DNA from: Bacillus piscicola
Lineage (GTDB): Bacteria; Bacillota; Bacilli; Bacillales; Marinococcaceae
Assembly: GCF_022458745.1 (NCBI RefSeq)
Contig: NZ_JAJJJF010000012.1
Location: forward strand, 1-64,000
Direction: 5' to 3'
DNA length: 64,000 bases
In this document: piece after piece, positions 45,890 through 55,607 of the stretch
Numbering within the stretch: the first letter of the stretch is position 1
Layout of the letters: the number at the start of each line of letters is the position of its first letter
The notes under the pieces: generated by a model
Seen by the model: the letters and a program-made list of their open reading frames with translations, nothing else
Databases searched by the model: none
Told to the model about the DNA's origin: nothing
Translations under genes and position numbers: made by a program

Positions 45890-46419
45890 TGAGTTGGGTC
45901 AGCGCGGCGTCTATGTGGATTATCCCGATGATTTTGTTAGGCGTCCTCGTTCACGCCTCGATTAAAAAAGTACCGGCTTATGACAGCTTCGTTGAAGGAG
46001 GGAAGGATGGTTTCCAACTGGCTATCTCTTTAATTCCTTATTTAGTCGGTATGTTGACAGCGATCTCCGTGTTCCGGGCCTCGGGAGCGATGGAGCTGAT
46101 GATCGCGGGACTCGAGCCACTGCTCGGACTTATCGGGATCCCCGCAGAGATTGTCCCGCTTGCCCTCATCCGGCCTTTATCAGGAAGCGGTGCGCTCGGT
46201 ATGATGAGTGATCTTTTAGCCGAGCATGGTCCTGACTCTTTTATTGGAAGACTCGCCTCGACGATGCAGGGAAGCACAGATACCACCTTATATGTATTGA
46301 CGATTTACTTCGGTGCCGCCGGGATACGGTATATGGGCGGTGCGCTAAAAGTAGGTTTGCTTGCTGACCTCGTCGGTATTGCGGCTGCCATCATTATCGT
46401 GACACTTGTTTTTGGATAA
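45889..46419 (+). CDS. spmB: Spore maturation protein B
   Basis: The 176-residue membrane protein has the Gate-domain motif RPLSGSGALGMM and GSTDTTLYVL. It is the partner of SpmA in spore core dehydration. Its ATG overlaps the spmA stop (TGATG), indicating coupled translation, with AGGAAAGG upstream. Confidence 0.93.
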   Translation: MSWVSAASMWIIPMILLGVLVHASIKKVPAYDSFVEGGKDGFQLAISLIPYLVGMLTAISVFRASGAMELMIAGLEPLLGLIGIPAEIVPLALIRPLSGSGALGMMSDLLAEHGPDSFIGRLASTMQGSTDTTLYVLTIYFGAAGIRYMGGALKVGLLADLVGIAAAIIIVTLVFG

Positions 46420-46432
46420 TACTTGACTATCT

Positions 46433-46459
46433 GATCCGCCACCGGCCGGGTCTTTTTTT
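46433..46459 (+). terminator. Terminator after spmB
   Basis: The short stem GATCCG/CGGGTC is followed by seven T residues. Confidence 0.65.
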
Positions 46460-46523
46460 GTTTGTTCGTTATGGGTTGTGAAATCGGAAACAGATGGTTA
46501 TGATGGAAAATGAGGTGAACACG

Positions 46524-47249
46524 ATGGAGCAACGAGTACAAAAGGTGATCGCTAATGCTGGCGTCACATCGAGAAGGAAAGCAGAAGAACTGATGCAAGA
46601 AGGAAGAGTCAAAGTAAATGGCAAGGTTGTACGCGAATTAGGAACGAAGGTCAATCCTAATAAAGATACAGTTGAAGTCGACGGGGTGCCGCTTAATAAA
46701 GAAGAACCCGTCTATTACTTATTCTATAAACCGAGACAAGTTATTTCTGCCGTTCAGGATGATCGGGGACGCGCGGTTGTTACCGATTATTTTCAAGAAG
46801 TAGAACAACGGATATTCCCGGTTGGACGGCTCGATTACGATACGTCCGGACTCCTGTTGTTAACGAATGACGGTGACTTCGCTAACATGATGATGCATCC
46901 GAAGAACAAAATTAATAAGACGTATATCGCAAAAGTGAAAGGAAAGCCCTCAAAAGAGACGCTGCAAAAACTGCAGGCAGGGGTAGTCATTGAGGGAAAA
47001 AAAACAGCGAAGGCGAGGGCAAGGATAACGTCAGCCAATCGTAAAACGGACTCTTCCATCGTCGAGCTCGTCATTCATGAAGGACGAAACCAACAAGTAC
47101 GTAAAATGTTCGAAGCGATCGGCCATCCGGTTATTAAACTTAAACGGGAAAAATATGGTTTCTTAACGTTAGGGAACATGCGTCCGGGCGAGAAACGGGT
47201 TCTCAAACCAATTGAAGTAAAAAGGATGAAGGACAGCGCTGTCACATAA
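46524..47249 (+). CDS. rluB: 23S rRNA pseudouridine synthase RluB
   Basis: The 241-residue protein has an N-terminal S4 RNA-binding domain (about 1-60) and the RsuA/RluB catalytic domain with Asp104 in GRLDYDTSGL. It makes pseudouridine 2605-equivalent in 23S rRNA. ATG 46524 has TGAGGTGA 5 nt upstream. It lies before the res genes as in Bacillus subtilis. Confidence 0.92.
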   Translation: MEQRVQKVIANAGVTSRRKAEELMQEGRVKVNGKVVRELGTKVNPNKDTVEVDGVPLNKEEPVYYLFYKPRQVISAVQDDRGRAVVTDYFQEVEQRIFPVGRLDYDTSGLLLLTNDGDFANMMMHPKNKINKTYIAKVKGKPSKETLQKLQAGVVIEGKKTAKARARITSANRKTDSSIVELVIHEGRNQQVRKMFEAIGHPVIKLKREKYGFLTLGNMRPGEKRVLKPIEVKRMKDSAVT

Positions 47250-47266
47250 GTGTCATGAGAATGCTC

Positions 47267-47294
47267 TTTTGATTGGTGTACTTCACGTTATAAT
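47267..47294 (+). promoter_or_regulatory. resB: Putative promoter of resBC
   Basis: TATAAT (47289-47294) has TTTTGA 16 bp upstream. No clear ResD-binding repeat was recognised. Confidence 0.5.
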
Positions 47295-47340
47295 GAGTTT
47301 GGAGAAGTATTTAATGGGACAGTGATATAGAGGTGTTCGT

Positions 47341-48978
47341 ATGAATGAACTGAAATGTGAACAATGTGGCCATGTCAATCCTTACGGCACGCGTCTATGC
47401 CAGGCCTGTGGCAACCCCCTTGATGAAAAGGATAAAGAAGCTGCTGTCATTGACATGCGTTACGAGGGTGTCGCGCGAAGGTCGCAAACGTACAATAAGA
47501 CCTTTGTTGACAAGATATGGAATTTTTTTTCGTCTGTAAAAGTCGGAATTTCGATTATCGTGTTGACGCTTATTGCCTCTGCATTAGGGACGATTTTTCC
47601 TCAGGAAATGTACATACCAAAAGTAGTCACGGCGGCACAGTATTACCAAGAGGAATACGGTGTTTTGGGACAGATTTATTACATGCTTGGTTTCCACAAT
47701 TTATACGGATCCTGGTGGTATCTGGCATTGGTTGCTGCGTTGACGACATCGATTATTATTGCAAGTATTGATCGTTTCTTCCCGCTGTATAAGTCATTAA
47801 AGCATCAGCGAGTCAAGAAAAATGCGGCCTTTATGAAACGTCAGCGTTATGTGGGGAAAGAAGAAGTAGACAACGAGGATGCTGTGCTTGAGAAAGCTAA
47901 AGCTCTCCTCTTAAAACGCAGATACCGCGTACGAGAAGAGGAAGGGAACCTGCTGGCAGAGAAAGGTCGCTTCGCCAGGTGGGGACCTTATGTCAACCAT
48001 ATCGGACTGGTCCTGTTCTTTACCGGTGCGATGCTGCGTTTTTTTCCGGGTATGTATATTGATGATTCCGTATGGGTACGTGAAGGAGATACAGAAGTCA
48101 TTCCCGGTACGAACGGCGAGTATTTTATTGAGAATGAAAAGTTTGTGATGGAATTATACGATGAAGAAGATGAAACGTTTGGAAAAGCAATTGAAAGAGC
48201 AGGCGGAATGGTTGTCCAGAATTTCCAAACGGATGCTGTTCTTTATAAGCGGAAAGACGATGGGACAGTGGGAACGGATCCAGAGCTTGAAAAAGTAAAA
48301 GAAGATGAAATCCGTGTCAACCACCCGTTGCGTTTTAATAATTTTAGGTTGTATCAGAGTGATTATAAATTAAATGAATTGAATACGATGACCTTCTCCT
48401 TGAGAAGTCGGGAGAGCGGGGAGGACATCGGCACGATGGAAATTGATTTATTTGATCCAGAGAGCGAATATGATCTCGGCGATGGTTACAAAGTGGTTGT
48501 GAATTCGTATTTTCCGAATTTCGAATTCAACGAGGACAATGAACCTTCTACGAAAAGCAGCATTCCAGATAATCCTGCCTTTATTTTTCAAATGATTACG
48601 CCGGAGCATCCAGACGAAGGCGAATACAGCTTTGTCGGGATCCGACGAAATGAAGATGTGTTTGGCACGAACGATTACGAGATGAAATTTGCCGGAGCTG
48701 AAATGAAAAATGTTACCGGGCTCACCGTTCGCAAAGACTTAACGCTGCCGTTTATTATCCTCGGCGCCTCTATCTTTATGATTGGGCTTATTCAAGGTTC
48801 CTATTGGTCGCACCGCCGGATCTGGCTGCAACGTATCAATGGACAAGTGTGGGTGGCGGCTCATACGAATAAACATTGGGAATCATTAAAGAAAGATCTA
48901 GGAGTACTATCCGCGGAAACGGGTTTGCAAGCACATGAAAATGAAGCACTCCTGTTAAACAAAAAAGGAAAGAACTAG
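47341..48978 (+). CDS. resB: Cytochrome c biogenesis protein ResB
   Basis: The 545-residue System II component has an N-terminal zinc-ribbon with Cys6, Cys9, Cys20 and Cys23, about three membrane helices (near 65-85, 118-138 and 218-235), a large extracellular domain and a C-terminal helix (about 458-478). With ResC it moves heme across the membrane and attaches it to c-type apocytochromes. resA, normally just upstream, is missing here. Confidence 0.93.
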   Translation: MNELKCEQCGHVNPYGTRLCQACGNPLDEKDKEAAVIDMRYEGVARRSQTYNKTFVDKIWNFFSSVKVGISIIVLTLIASALGTIFPQEMYIPKVVTAAQYYQEEYGVLGQIYYMLGFHNLYGSWWYLALVAALTTSIIIASIDRFFPLYKSLKHQRVKKNAAFMKRQRYVGKEEVDNEDAVLEKAKALLLKRRYRVREEEGNLLAEKGRFARWGPYVNHIGLVLFFTGAMLRFFPGMYIDDSVWVREGDTEVIPGTNGEYFIENEKFVMELYDEEDETFGKAIERAGGMVVQNFQTDAVLYKRKDDGTVGTDPELEKVKEDEIRVNHPLRFNNFRLYQSDYKLNELNTMTFSLRSRESGEDIGTMEIDLFDPESEYDLGDGYKVVVNSYFPNFEFNEDNEPSTKSSIPDNPAFIFQMITPEHPDEGEYSFVGIRRNEDVFGTNDYEMKFAGAEMKNVTGLTVRKDLTLPFIILGASIFMIGLIQGSYWSHRRIWLQRINGQVWVAAHTNKHWESLKKDLGVLSAETGLQAHENEALLLNKKGKN

Positions 48979-48998
48979 GAAAGGAGTGGACATGAAAA

Positions 48999-50186
48999 AT
49001 GGGTAGTATAAATGGAAGTTTATTATTAGTAGCTTTCTTTATGTACTTACTGGCAACGATTCTTTTTGCTGTTGCGGTTATGGGGCGGAAATGGCGTAAC
49101 AAAGAAGGCGAAGTGACTGGGAGCCGCTGGGGCAAGATCGGATTTGCGGCTGCCATCATTGGTTTCTTATTCTCCGTAGGTTACTTTATTGCGAGATGGA
49201 TCGAGGCCGGCCACGCACCGGTGAGCAACATGTTTGAATATACAACGTTCCTGGGCATCGCGCTTAGTTTTGCTTTTCTCATTTTATACGCGATTTATAA
49301 AACAGATGTCTTAGGTATGTTTACGATGCCGGTTGTCATGTTGATTATCGCCTATGCGTCCGTTTTCCCGACGGAAGTGGCGCCGTTAATCCCGGCACTC
49401 CAAAGCAATTGGCTGAAAATCCATGTGACGACAACGGCCCTTGGCCAAGGTATATTATCAATTGGTTTTGCGGCAGGGCTTATTTACCTCATACGCACAC
49501 TTGATTTCACAAAACGCAGTGGTAAAGTATTTTGGCTGGAATTTATTATGTACAGTTTGATCAGCCTAGTAGGCTTTATCGTCGTTCGCTATCTGTTCAA
49601 ACTGCTTGATTATGAAGCAGTCTTTCAGTACGTAGATAAAGAAGGGCAAGAAGGAGAAATGGTGTATCACCTGCCGGCTTTGCTTGGTCCTCACCAAGGA
49701 GAGCTTCTCACATCAGGTGCCATGGAACCGCTTTTGAATTTGCCTGCATGGATGCGGAGTGACGATGCAAATACCGTAATCTGGTCACTTGTTATGGGAC
49801 TTGTACTTTACTTTATCATCCGTTTAATTGGGCGCAAACCGATTGGCGGTATGCTGCAGCCGGCTTTAAAAGGAATTAACCCCGATACCATTGATGAAGT
49901 CAGCTACCGGGCGATTGCCATTGGCTTTCCTGTGTTTACACTAGGCGGGCTCATCTTTGCCATGATCTGGGCACAAATCGCCTGGACGAGATTTTGGGGA
50001 TGGGACCCGAAAGAAGTATGGGCGCTTGTCACCTTTCTCTTCTATGCTGCGTATTTGCACTTGCGGCTGTCTCGCGGGTGGCACGGCGAGCCGTCTGCAT
50101 GGCTTTGTGTGATCGGGTTTGCTATCATTATGTTTAACCTCGTATTTGTAAACTTGGTCATTGCAGGCCTGCATTCATATGCCTAA
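48999..50186 (+). CDS. resC: Cytochrome c biogenesis protein ResC (CcsA/CcsB type)
   Basis: The 395-residue polytopic membrane protein has the WWD-type heme-handling motif around [16 protein letters not shown] and a later conserved histidine in [10 protein letters not shown]. It partners with ResB in cytochrome c assembly. A GGAGTGG ribosome binding site stands upstream. An ATG 7 nt earlier is in another frame and stops at once. Confidence 0.93.
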   Translation: MGSINGSLLLVAFFMYLLATILFAVAVMGRKWRNKEGEVTGSRWGKIGFAAAIIGFLFSVGYFIARWIEAGHAPVSNMFEYTTFLGIALSFAFLILYAIYKTDVLGMFTMPVVMLIIAYASVFPTEVAPLIPALQSNWLKIHVTTTALGQGILSIGFAAGLIYLIRTLDFTKRSGKVFWLEFIMYSLISLVGFIVVRYLFKLLDYEAVFQYVDKEGQEGEMVYHLPALLGPHQGELLTSGAMEPLLNLPAWMRSDDANTVIWSLVMGLVLYFIIRLIGRKPIGGMLQPALKGINPDTIDEVSYRAIAIGFPVFTLGGLIFAMIWAQIAWTRFWGWDPKEVWALVTFLFYAAYLHLRLSRGWHGEPSAWLCVIGFAIIMFNLVFVNLVIAGLHSYA

Positions 50187-50193
50187 CAGAAAA

Positions 50194-50226
50194 AGAGCTG
50201 TTCCTGCGAGGGGACAGCTTATTTTC
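50194..50226 (+). terminator. Terminator between resC and resD
   Basis: The stem AGCTGTTCC/GGGACAGCT is followed by TATTTTC. It would separate resBC from resDE, or reduce read-through. Confidence 0.65.
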
Positions 50227-50282
50227 TATCGCACTCCGTTATGATGTGTAGTCTATTTTCTATGGGAGGTTGAAGAACTAGT

Positions 50283-50999
50283 ATGAATACAGAAACGAAG
50301 ATTTTAATTGTAGATGATGAAGAACGAATTCGACGTTTGTTGAAAATGTACCTGGAGAGGGAAGCATACGAAGTAGAGGAAGCAGAGAATGGGGAAGAAG
50401 CTCTTGATGCGGCACTAAACAAAGACTTTGACGTTATTTTACTGGATTTGATGATGCCGGGTATGGACGGAATTGAGGTGTGTGAAGAGCTGCGCAAAGT
50501 AAAGGCTACTCCTGTCATTATGCTGACGGCGAAAGGGGAGGAAGCAAACCGCGTTCAAGGTTTGGAAGCGGGAGCAGATGATTATATTGTGAAACCGTTC
50601 AGCCCGCGTGAAGTGGTGTTACGGGTGAAAGCGATATTAAGAAGAGCATCTTCTACGAGATTTCTGCAGACAGAAACGCAGACAAAGGAGCTATACGTCT
50701 TTCCTCATTTGACGATTGATAACGACGCTCACCGTGTCACAGTCGGGGAGGAAGTAATTAACCTGACACCTAAGGAATATGAGCTGCTCCTTTACTTAGC
50801 GCAGGCACCGGACAAAGTTTTTACGAGAGAGCAGCTGTTAAAGGATGTCTGGAACTATGATTTCTTCGGTGATTTACGAACCGTTGACACACACATTAAG
50901 CGCTTGCGTGAAAAGCTGAGCCGTGTGTCAACAGAGGCGGCAGAAATGATATCTACAGTGTGGGGTGTAGGATATAAATTTGAGGCAGTGAACGAGTAA
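50283..50999 (+). CDS. resD: Response regulator ResD
   Basis: The 238-residue OmpR-type regulator has a receiver domain (Asp11, Asp12, phospho-acceptor Asp55 in LLDLMMPGMDG, Lys near 104) and a C-terminal winged helix. ResD activates genes for aerobic and anaerobic respiration. The stop and the resE start overlap (TAATG). GGGAGG lies upstream. Confidence 0.93.
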   Translation: MNTETKILIVDDEERIRRLLKMYLEREAYEVEEAENGEEALDAALNKDFDVILLDLMMPGMDGIEVCEELRKVKATPVIMLTAKGEEANRVQGLEAGADDYIVKPFSPREVVLRVKAILRRASSTRFLQTETQTKELYVFPHLTIDNDAHRVTVGEEVINLTPKEYELLLYLAQAPDKVFTREQLLKDVWNYDFFGDLRTVDTHIKRLREKLSRVSTEAAEMISTVWGVGYKFEAVNE

Positions 51000-52795
51000 T
51001 GTTTTTATGGAGAAGTGTCGTTGGGAAACTGTCAGTGACGATTCTTTTATTGGTCACCGTCGTCCTGCTCTGTTTAACCTTTCTCCTCGTCCAGTTTTTT
51101 GAAAACTTTCATACGAATGAAGCAGAGGAACGTCTGACGAATCATGCGAATGTGATCGTGTCCGTTCTCGAAGAACATCAGGAATATACAACAGGGTTAA
51201 ACACGGTTGAGAAAATTGCCGGTTCCTATAATACTAACGTTGTCATTTTTAAAGACGGGATGTATTGGGAATCTCCCTCGGTTACAGCTATGGAAGTACA
51301 CCTTCCACTTTCTGTTTTTAAGAAAGATGAACGACTTTCGAAAGTGCGAACAGAGGGAGAGGAAGTCATCATGCACGGTGACTTTCCTTATGAAAGGCAT
51401 GGAGAAGACGTTCATAATGAAATCTTTGTCGTCGGCATGCCTTTTAAAACGGCGAACGGTGAGGACGGATCGATTTACCTTTATCAATCGTTGGATGTAA
51501 TTGAGGATACAACCCGCGAAACAAAGAAGTTTATTATATTGTCAGCGGGGATCGCTTTTATTTTAACGATGATTTTTGCTTTTTTCTTATCGACACGTAT
51601 CACGGCGCCACTGCGGAATATGCGGCAGCTCGCCCTTGAGGTGGCAAAAGGAAACTTTGAGACAAGGCTTCCGATTGTGAGTCAAGATGAGATTGGGCAG
51701 CTCGGCATCGCTTTCAATAAAATGAGACGAGCGCTTAATCAGAATATTACCGCCCTCAATCAGGAGAAAGAGCAGCTAAGCCGGATCTTGACGAGTATGG
51801 CGGACGGTGTGATTACGATTGATCGAAAAGGGTCCATTGTTGTCACAAACCCGCCGGCAGAGCGGTTTCTTTCCATGTATCGTTTCGAAAACAATGTCGA
51901 GAGGATGGAAGGAGCGTACCAGCTGCCTAAAGAGCTGAAGAAATTGTTCCAGCAAGTGGTGGTGCTTGAAGAAGAACAAATGATGGAACTAGAAATCCAA
52001 GGCCGTATTTATGCTGTACTGATGACGCCGCTCTATGACGATGAGTTTGTCCGGGGTGTCGTTGCTGTTCTCCGCGATATGACAGAAGAACGGCAGCATG
52101 ATAAACTGCGGAAAGATTTTATTGCCAATGTTTCTCATGAGCTGCGGACACCTATCGCGATGCTACAAGGGTACAGCGAGGCGATTATTGATGACATTGC
52201 AGAAAGCGAAGAAGAAAAGAAAGAACTTGCCAAAATCATTTATGACGAATCGATGCGGATGGGAAGACTGGTAAATGAACTGCTCGATCTGGCGCGCATG
52301 GAAGCTGGACATATTCAATTGAATAAGGAATGGATCGATATCCGAGCATTAAGTCAAAAGGTATATAAAAAATTCCAAGGACTTTCCAACGAAGCAGAGG
52401 TTACTTTCCACTTATACGAAAAGGGAGACTGGCACGATGTCTTTGTTGATCCGGATCGTATGGAACAGGTCATGACTAACTTAATACATAATGCTATTCG
52501 CCATACGGAAGCAAAAGGCTGGGTTAGTATGACCGTGGTGGCAAATGAGAATTCGATAGAGGTAGAAATAAAGGATAACGGCTCAGGAATTCCGGAAGAA
52601 GATCTTCCATACGTGTTTGAACGTTTTTACAAAGCAGATAAGGCACGAACAAGAGGGAAAAGTGGAACCGGGCTCGGGCTTGCCATTGCAAAGAATATCG
52701 TCGATGTGCACGACGGCGAGATTACCGTCCAAAGCAAGCTCCATGAGGGAACTACTTTCCATTTTACACTCCCATTTAAAAGAGAATCGTCCTAA
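50999..52795 (+). CDS. resE: Sensor histidine kinase ResE
   Basis: The 598-residue sensor has two membrane helices (about 9-33 and 175-198) flanking an extracellular domain, then HAMP (about 198-250), PAS (about 255-365), HisKA with His380 in NVSHELRTP, and HATPase with N, G1 (DNGSGIP) and G2 (GTGLGLAIAK) boxes. It phosphorylates ResD in response to oxygen limitation and nitric oxide in relatives. Confidence 0.93.
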   Translation: MFLWRSVVGKLSVTILLLVTVVLLCLTFLLVQFFENFHTNEAEERLTNHANVIVSVLEEHQEYTTGLNTVEKIAGSYNTNVVIFKDGMYWESPSVTAMEVHLPLSVFKKDERLSKVRTEGEEVIMHGDFPYERHGEDVHNEIFVVGMPFKTANGEDGSIYLYQSLDVIEDTTRETKKFIILSAGIAFILTMIFAFFLSTRITAPLRNMRQLALEVAKGNFETRLPIVSQDEIGQLGIAFNKMRRALNQNITALNQEKEQLSRILTSMADGVITIDRKGSIVVTNPPAERFLSMYRFENNVERMEGAYQLPKELKKLFQQVVVLEEEQMMELEIQGRIYAVLMTPLYDDEFVRGVVAVLRDMTEERQHDKLRKDFIANVSHELRTPIAMLQGYSEAIIDDIAESEEEKKELAKIIYDESMRMGRLVNELLDLARMEAGHIQLNKEWIDIRALSQKVYKKFQGLSNEAEVTFHLYEKGDWHDVFVDPDRMEQVMTNLIHNAIRHTEAKGWVSMTVVANENSIEVEIKDNGSGIPEEDLPYVFERFYKADKARTRGKSGTGLGLAIAKNIVDVHDGEITVQSKLHEGTTFHFTLPFKRESS

Positions 52796-52841
52796 ATGTT
52801 GCGGCAACAGCTTCTATTAAGCTGGGTAGAGGGGGATACGC

Positions 52842-53573
52842 ATGAAATCATGGTTTGAAGAACATTTCCAAGAGGACTATTTGCGCGTGTATGACCACCG
52901 TGATGAGGAAAAAGCGGCGGATGAACTGTCGCACCTTATGGAATACATGCCGCTTGAAAAAGGCATGAAGGTAGTGGACCTTTGCTGTGGAAACGGCCGC
53001 CATGCGCGTTGGCTTGCGCGCCGCGGCTTTTACGTAACGGGAGTGGATTTATCTCCTGCTTTATTAAAGAAGGGAATCGACCTAACGATGGGACTGCCTG
53101 TCCAGTATATGCGGGCAGATATACGGGACGTTCCGCTTCAAGAAGAGTACGACGGCGCGTTTAATTTGTTTACAAGCTTTGGTTATTTCACCGATGATGC
53201 GGAAAATGAACTTGTTTTTAAAAGGGCTGCGGAAGGGTTGAAAGCAAAAGGCTGGTTCTTGTTCGATTACTTAAACCCTAGTTACGTGAAGAATAATCTC
53301 GTCTCTCGGGACAACACGGTAAAGGATGGGTTAGAGATCACGCAAGAGCGGCAGATTTCCGGAGGCTATGTGTGTAAAAACATTACCATTCAAGAGGCCG
53401 GTTCAAAACGAGAGTATGTCGAGCGGGTGAAGTTGTATGAGCAAGAGGAGTTAGCCGGTATGCTGGAGAGAAATCATTTTACAATTGTTCATTCCTTTGG
53501 TAACTATGATGCCTCCCCTTATGAGAAGTCGACTTCTCCGCGGCAAATATTTTTATGTCAAAAAACGGTTTAA
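52842..53573 (+). CDS. Class I SAM-dependent methyltransferase
   Basis: The 243-residue protein has the SAM-binding motif VVDLCCGNGRHARWLARRG (about 44-62), followed by the acidic VTGVDLSP strand end and an ADIRDVPL segment. No signal or membrane helix is seen. The substrate is unknown. AGAGGGGGA precedes the ATG. It lies 46 bp after resE and may be cotranscribed with it. Confidence 0.82.
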   Translation: MKSWFEEHFQEDYLRVYDHRDEEKAADELSHLMEYMPLEKGMKVVDLCCGNGRHARWLARRGFYVTGVDLSPALLKKGIDLTMGLPVQYMRADIRDVPLQEEYDGAFNLFTSFGYFTDDAENELVFKRAAEGLKAKGWFLFDYLNPSYVKNNLVSRDNTVKDGLEITQERQISGGYVCKNITIQEAGSKREYVERVKLYEQEELAGMLERNHFTIVHSFGNYDASPYEKSTSPRQIFLCQKTV

Positions 53574-53622
53574 ATCAAACCGGCTGTATAGACGCTACTA
53601 GTATCACAACTTTGTGATGTAG

Positions 53623-53987
53623 TGGCGTCATACGCACTCTATACCGCTGTTATTATCGCGTTGGCACCATTTGACGACGTCATAGGGAGTGAATGGCGCA
53701 CTTATTATTGTGTTAGTGTCATTTGGCGACATCATTGGCCACGAATGACGCATTCATTTTCGCGTCATCATAATTTGACGACGTCATAAGACACGAATGA
53801 AGCACTTATTTTCTCATCAGTGTAATTTGACAACATCATAGACCCTTTATGACGCCTCTATTATCGTACTCTTGCAATTTAGAGACACTATAAGCCCTCT
53901 ATGACGTTGCTATTTTCAAAGCAGCGTCATTTAACGCCGTCATCCGCAGCCAATGCAGTTGTTATTTTTGTAGGATTAGGATTTTAG
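53623..53987 (+). repeat. 52-bp hairpin repeat array D (7 units)
   Basis: Units start at 53623, 53675, 53727, 53779, 53831, 53883 and 53935 in exact 52-bp steps, with a decayed one at 53988. Example at 53623: TGGCGTCATA, CGCACTC, TATACCGCTG, TTATTAT. Linkers end in AATTTGA or CATTTGA. Individual units are diverged from one another, unlike array A. No gene lies between the methyltransferase and the riboswitch. Confidence 0.85.
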
Positions 53988-54117
53988 CGCCCCCATAGGC
54001 AAGCGACTCAAAACGGGAAAGAAACAGAGAACAATCTTTGTTGAAAATAATAGGAAGTGACTCATTCTTTCACTTTTTTGTTGTATAATGTAGAATAAGA
54101 ACATAATATCTAGATTC

Positions 54118-54300
54118 AAGAAGGTCATGCATTCATTTGTATGTTAAAAGGGAAGCCGGTGAAAGTCCGGCACGGTCCCGCCACTGTGTGCGCGTTTCGG
54201 GTTTTCTCAAATCCCATGTAATGCTTAGAAACCACTGTCTCTCCTATAGAGATGGGAAGGGAGTATTACAGCGTAAGTCAGGAGACCTGCCTTCTTGTTC
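54118..54300 (+). ncRNA. Cobalamin riboswitch
   Basis: Class I features are visible: AAAAGGGAAGCCGGTGAAAG, TCCGGCACGGTCCCGCCACTG, and the B12 box AGTCAGGAGACCTGCC at 54276-54291. It should repress the corrinoid operon when adenosylcobalamin is abundant, through the terminator at 54382. The ends are approximate. Confidence 0.95.
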
Positions 54301-54381
54301 GGTTTTGAACCTTCGAGGAAAAGGTGCAGCCGGATTTTCTATTTTGTATGGACGTTGTAATACATAAAATGGATAATCCCG

Positions 54382-54414
54382 CTCTCCTTACCATGAAAAG
54401 GAGAGTCTTTTTTA
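54382..54414 (+). terminator. Riboswitch-controlled terminator of the cobalamin operon
   Basis: CTCTCCTT pairs with AAGGAGAG and is followed by TCTTTTTT. Confidence 0.85.
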
Positions 54415-54450
54415 TGCCTTGAGACAGTTTAACTAAAGGAGTATCTATCC

Positions 54451-54558
54451 ATGAAAAGTCAGAAGTTTTTACATGAAAGCAACAACAGAAACGAATCATG
54501 CTTTTCCGAAAAGGTTGATAAACCAATAGAGTCGGTGACCATGAATGGCACTTTCTAA
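54451..54558 (+). CDS. Small ORF (35 residues) between the cobalamin riboswitch and btuC
   Basis: AAAGGAG (54435-54441) lies 9 nt before ATG 54451. The polar 35-residue product overlaps the btuC start by 14 nt, so translation could be coupled. It has no membrane helix or signal peptide. I do not recognise it. It sits where a corrinoid-binding lipoprotein gene (btuF) is found in many operons and might be a leftover 5' end, but no lipobox is seen. Confidence 0.4.
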   Translation: MKSQKFLHESNNRNESCFSEKVDKPIESVTMNGTF

Positions 54559-55603
54559 AAATAAAAAACTTCCTGTGTATGTGGTAGGAATGGTGTTTTT
54601 GATTTTCTGCATCATCCTCGGGACGTCACAAGGCAGTGTCACCGTCCCTTTTGGAACGACGATGAAGATCCTGTGGCAGGCGTTATGGGCAGGTGATTAT
54701 GCGAATTTGGACGATTCGTTTGTAACGATCGTGTTGCAAGTCCGTCTTCCGCGTGTTCTGCTCGCTGCCTTAGTGGGGGCGTCTCTTTCAATTGCGGGAG
54801 CGGCATTTCAAGGCTTATTAAAAAACCCATTAGCAGATCCGTACACAATTGGTGTCTCTTCTGGTTCTGCTGTAGGCGCCGTCAGCGTGTTGTTTTTTGG
54901 CTGGTCGCTTCCCGTCATCGGGACCTTTACGTTACCGTTTATCAGCATTTTATCCGGTTTCCTGACACTGTTATTATTGCTGGCTTTTGTACGTTTTATT
55001 GAACAGTCGCTTGCCACGGAGACGATTATTTTAGCCGGCATCATTGTAAGTTCTTTCTTGAGCGCCGTTATTTCTCTCATCATTACTTTCACCGGTGAGG
55101 AACTAAGACAGATCATTTCCTGGCTGATGGGAAGTGTAGCGATGCGAGGCTGGGACTATGTCTGGCTCATGCTGCCATTTTTCATCATTGGATCCCTGCT
55201 CCTCTTGGCGAACAGGAGTGAATTGAATGCGCTTGTGTTCGGAGAGGAAACAGCAAAAACACTAGGCGTCAATACAGGAAAACGCAGGTTCATGATTTTA
55301 GCTGGAGCTTCGCTGTTAACAGGATCTGCCGTCGCGTCATCGGGAACCATCGCGTTTGTTGGATTGGTGATTCCTCATCTGATGCGGTTGTTATTTGGTC
55401 CGGACCACCGACACTTGCTGCCGTTATCGATGTGCGCGGGGGGAGGATTCCTTATTTTAACCGACCTTGGTGCACGTACGTTCATAGCGCCTGCTGAATT
55501 TCCAATCGGGGTGATTACCTCCATCATCGGGGCGCCGATATTTGGAATTCTTTTGTACCAGCAAAAACGGCGACGTGCCATTATTCAAAGGGTAAGGAGA
55601 TGA
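54545..55603 (+). CDS. btuC: Cobalamin ABC transporter permease (BtuC/FecCD family)
   Basis: The 352-residue permease has about ten membrane helices of the FecCD type, with GASLSIAGAAFQGLLKNPLADPYTIGVSSG and GTIAFVGLVIPHLMRLLFGPDHR-type segments. It imports corrinoids across the membrane with BtuD. The riboswitch upstream and cob genes downstream identify the substrate. No binding-protein gene (btuF) is present in the operon. GGTGA 6 nt before the ATG is a weak ribosome binding site. Confidence 0.9.
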   Translation: MALSKNKKLPVYVVGMVFLIFCIILGTSQGSVTVPFGTTMKILWQALWAGDYANLDDSFVTIVLQVRLPRVLLAALVGASLSIAGAAFQGLLKNPLADPYTIGVSSGSAVGAVSVLFFGWSLPVIGTFTLPFISILSGFLTLLLLLAFVRFIEQSLATETIILAGIIVSSFLSAVISLIITFTGEELRQIISWLMGSVAMRGWDYVWLMLPFFIIGSLLLLANRSELNALVFGEETAKTLGVNTGKRRFMILAGASLLTGSAVASSGTIAFVGLVIPHLMRLLFGPDHRHLLPLSMCAGGGFLILTDLGARTFIAPAEFPIGVITSIIGAPIFGILLYQQKRRRAIIQRVRR

Positions 55604-55607
55604 TGAC

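Noticed and set aside
54137-54367. 76-residue frame over the cobalamin leader
   Set aside because: It is the translated riboswitch, including the B12 box, and no ribosome binding site precedes it.
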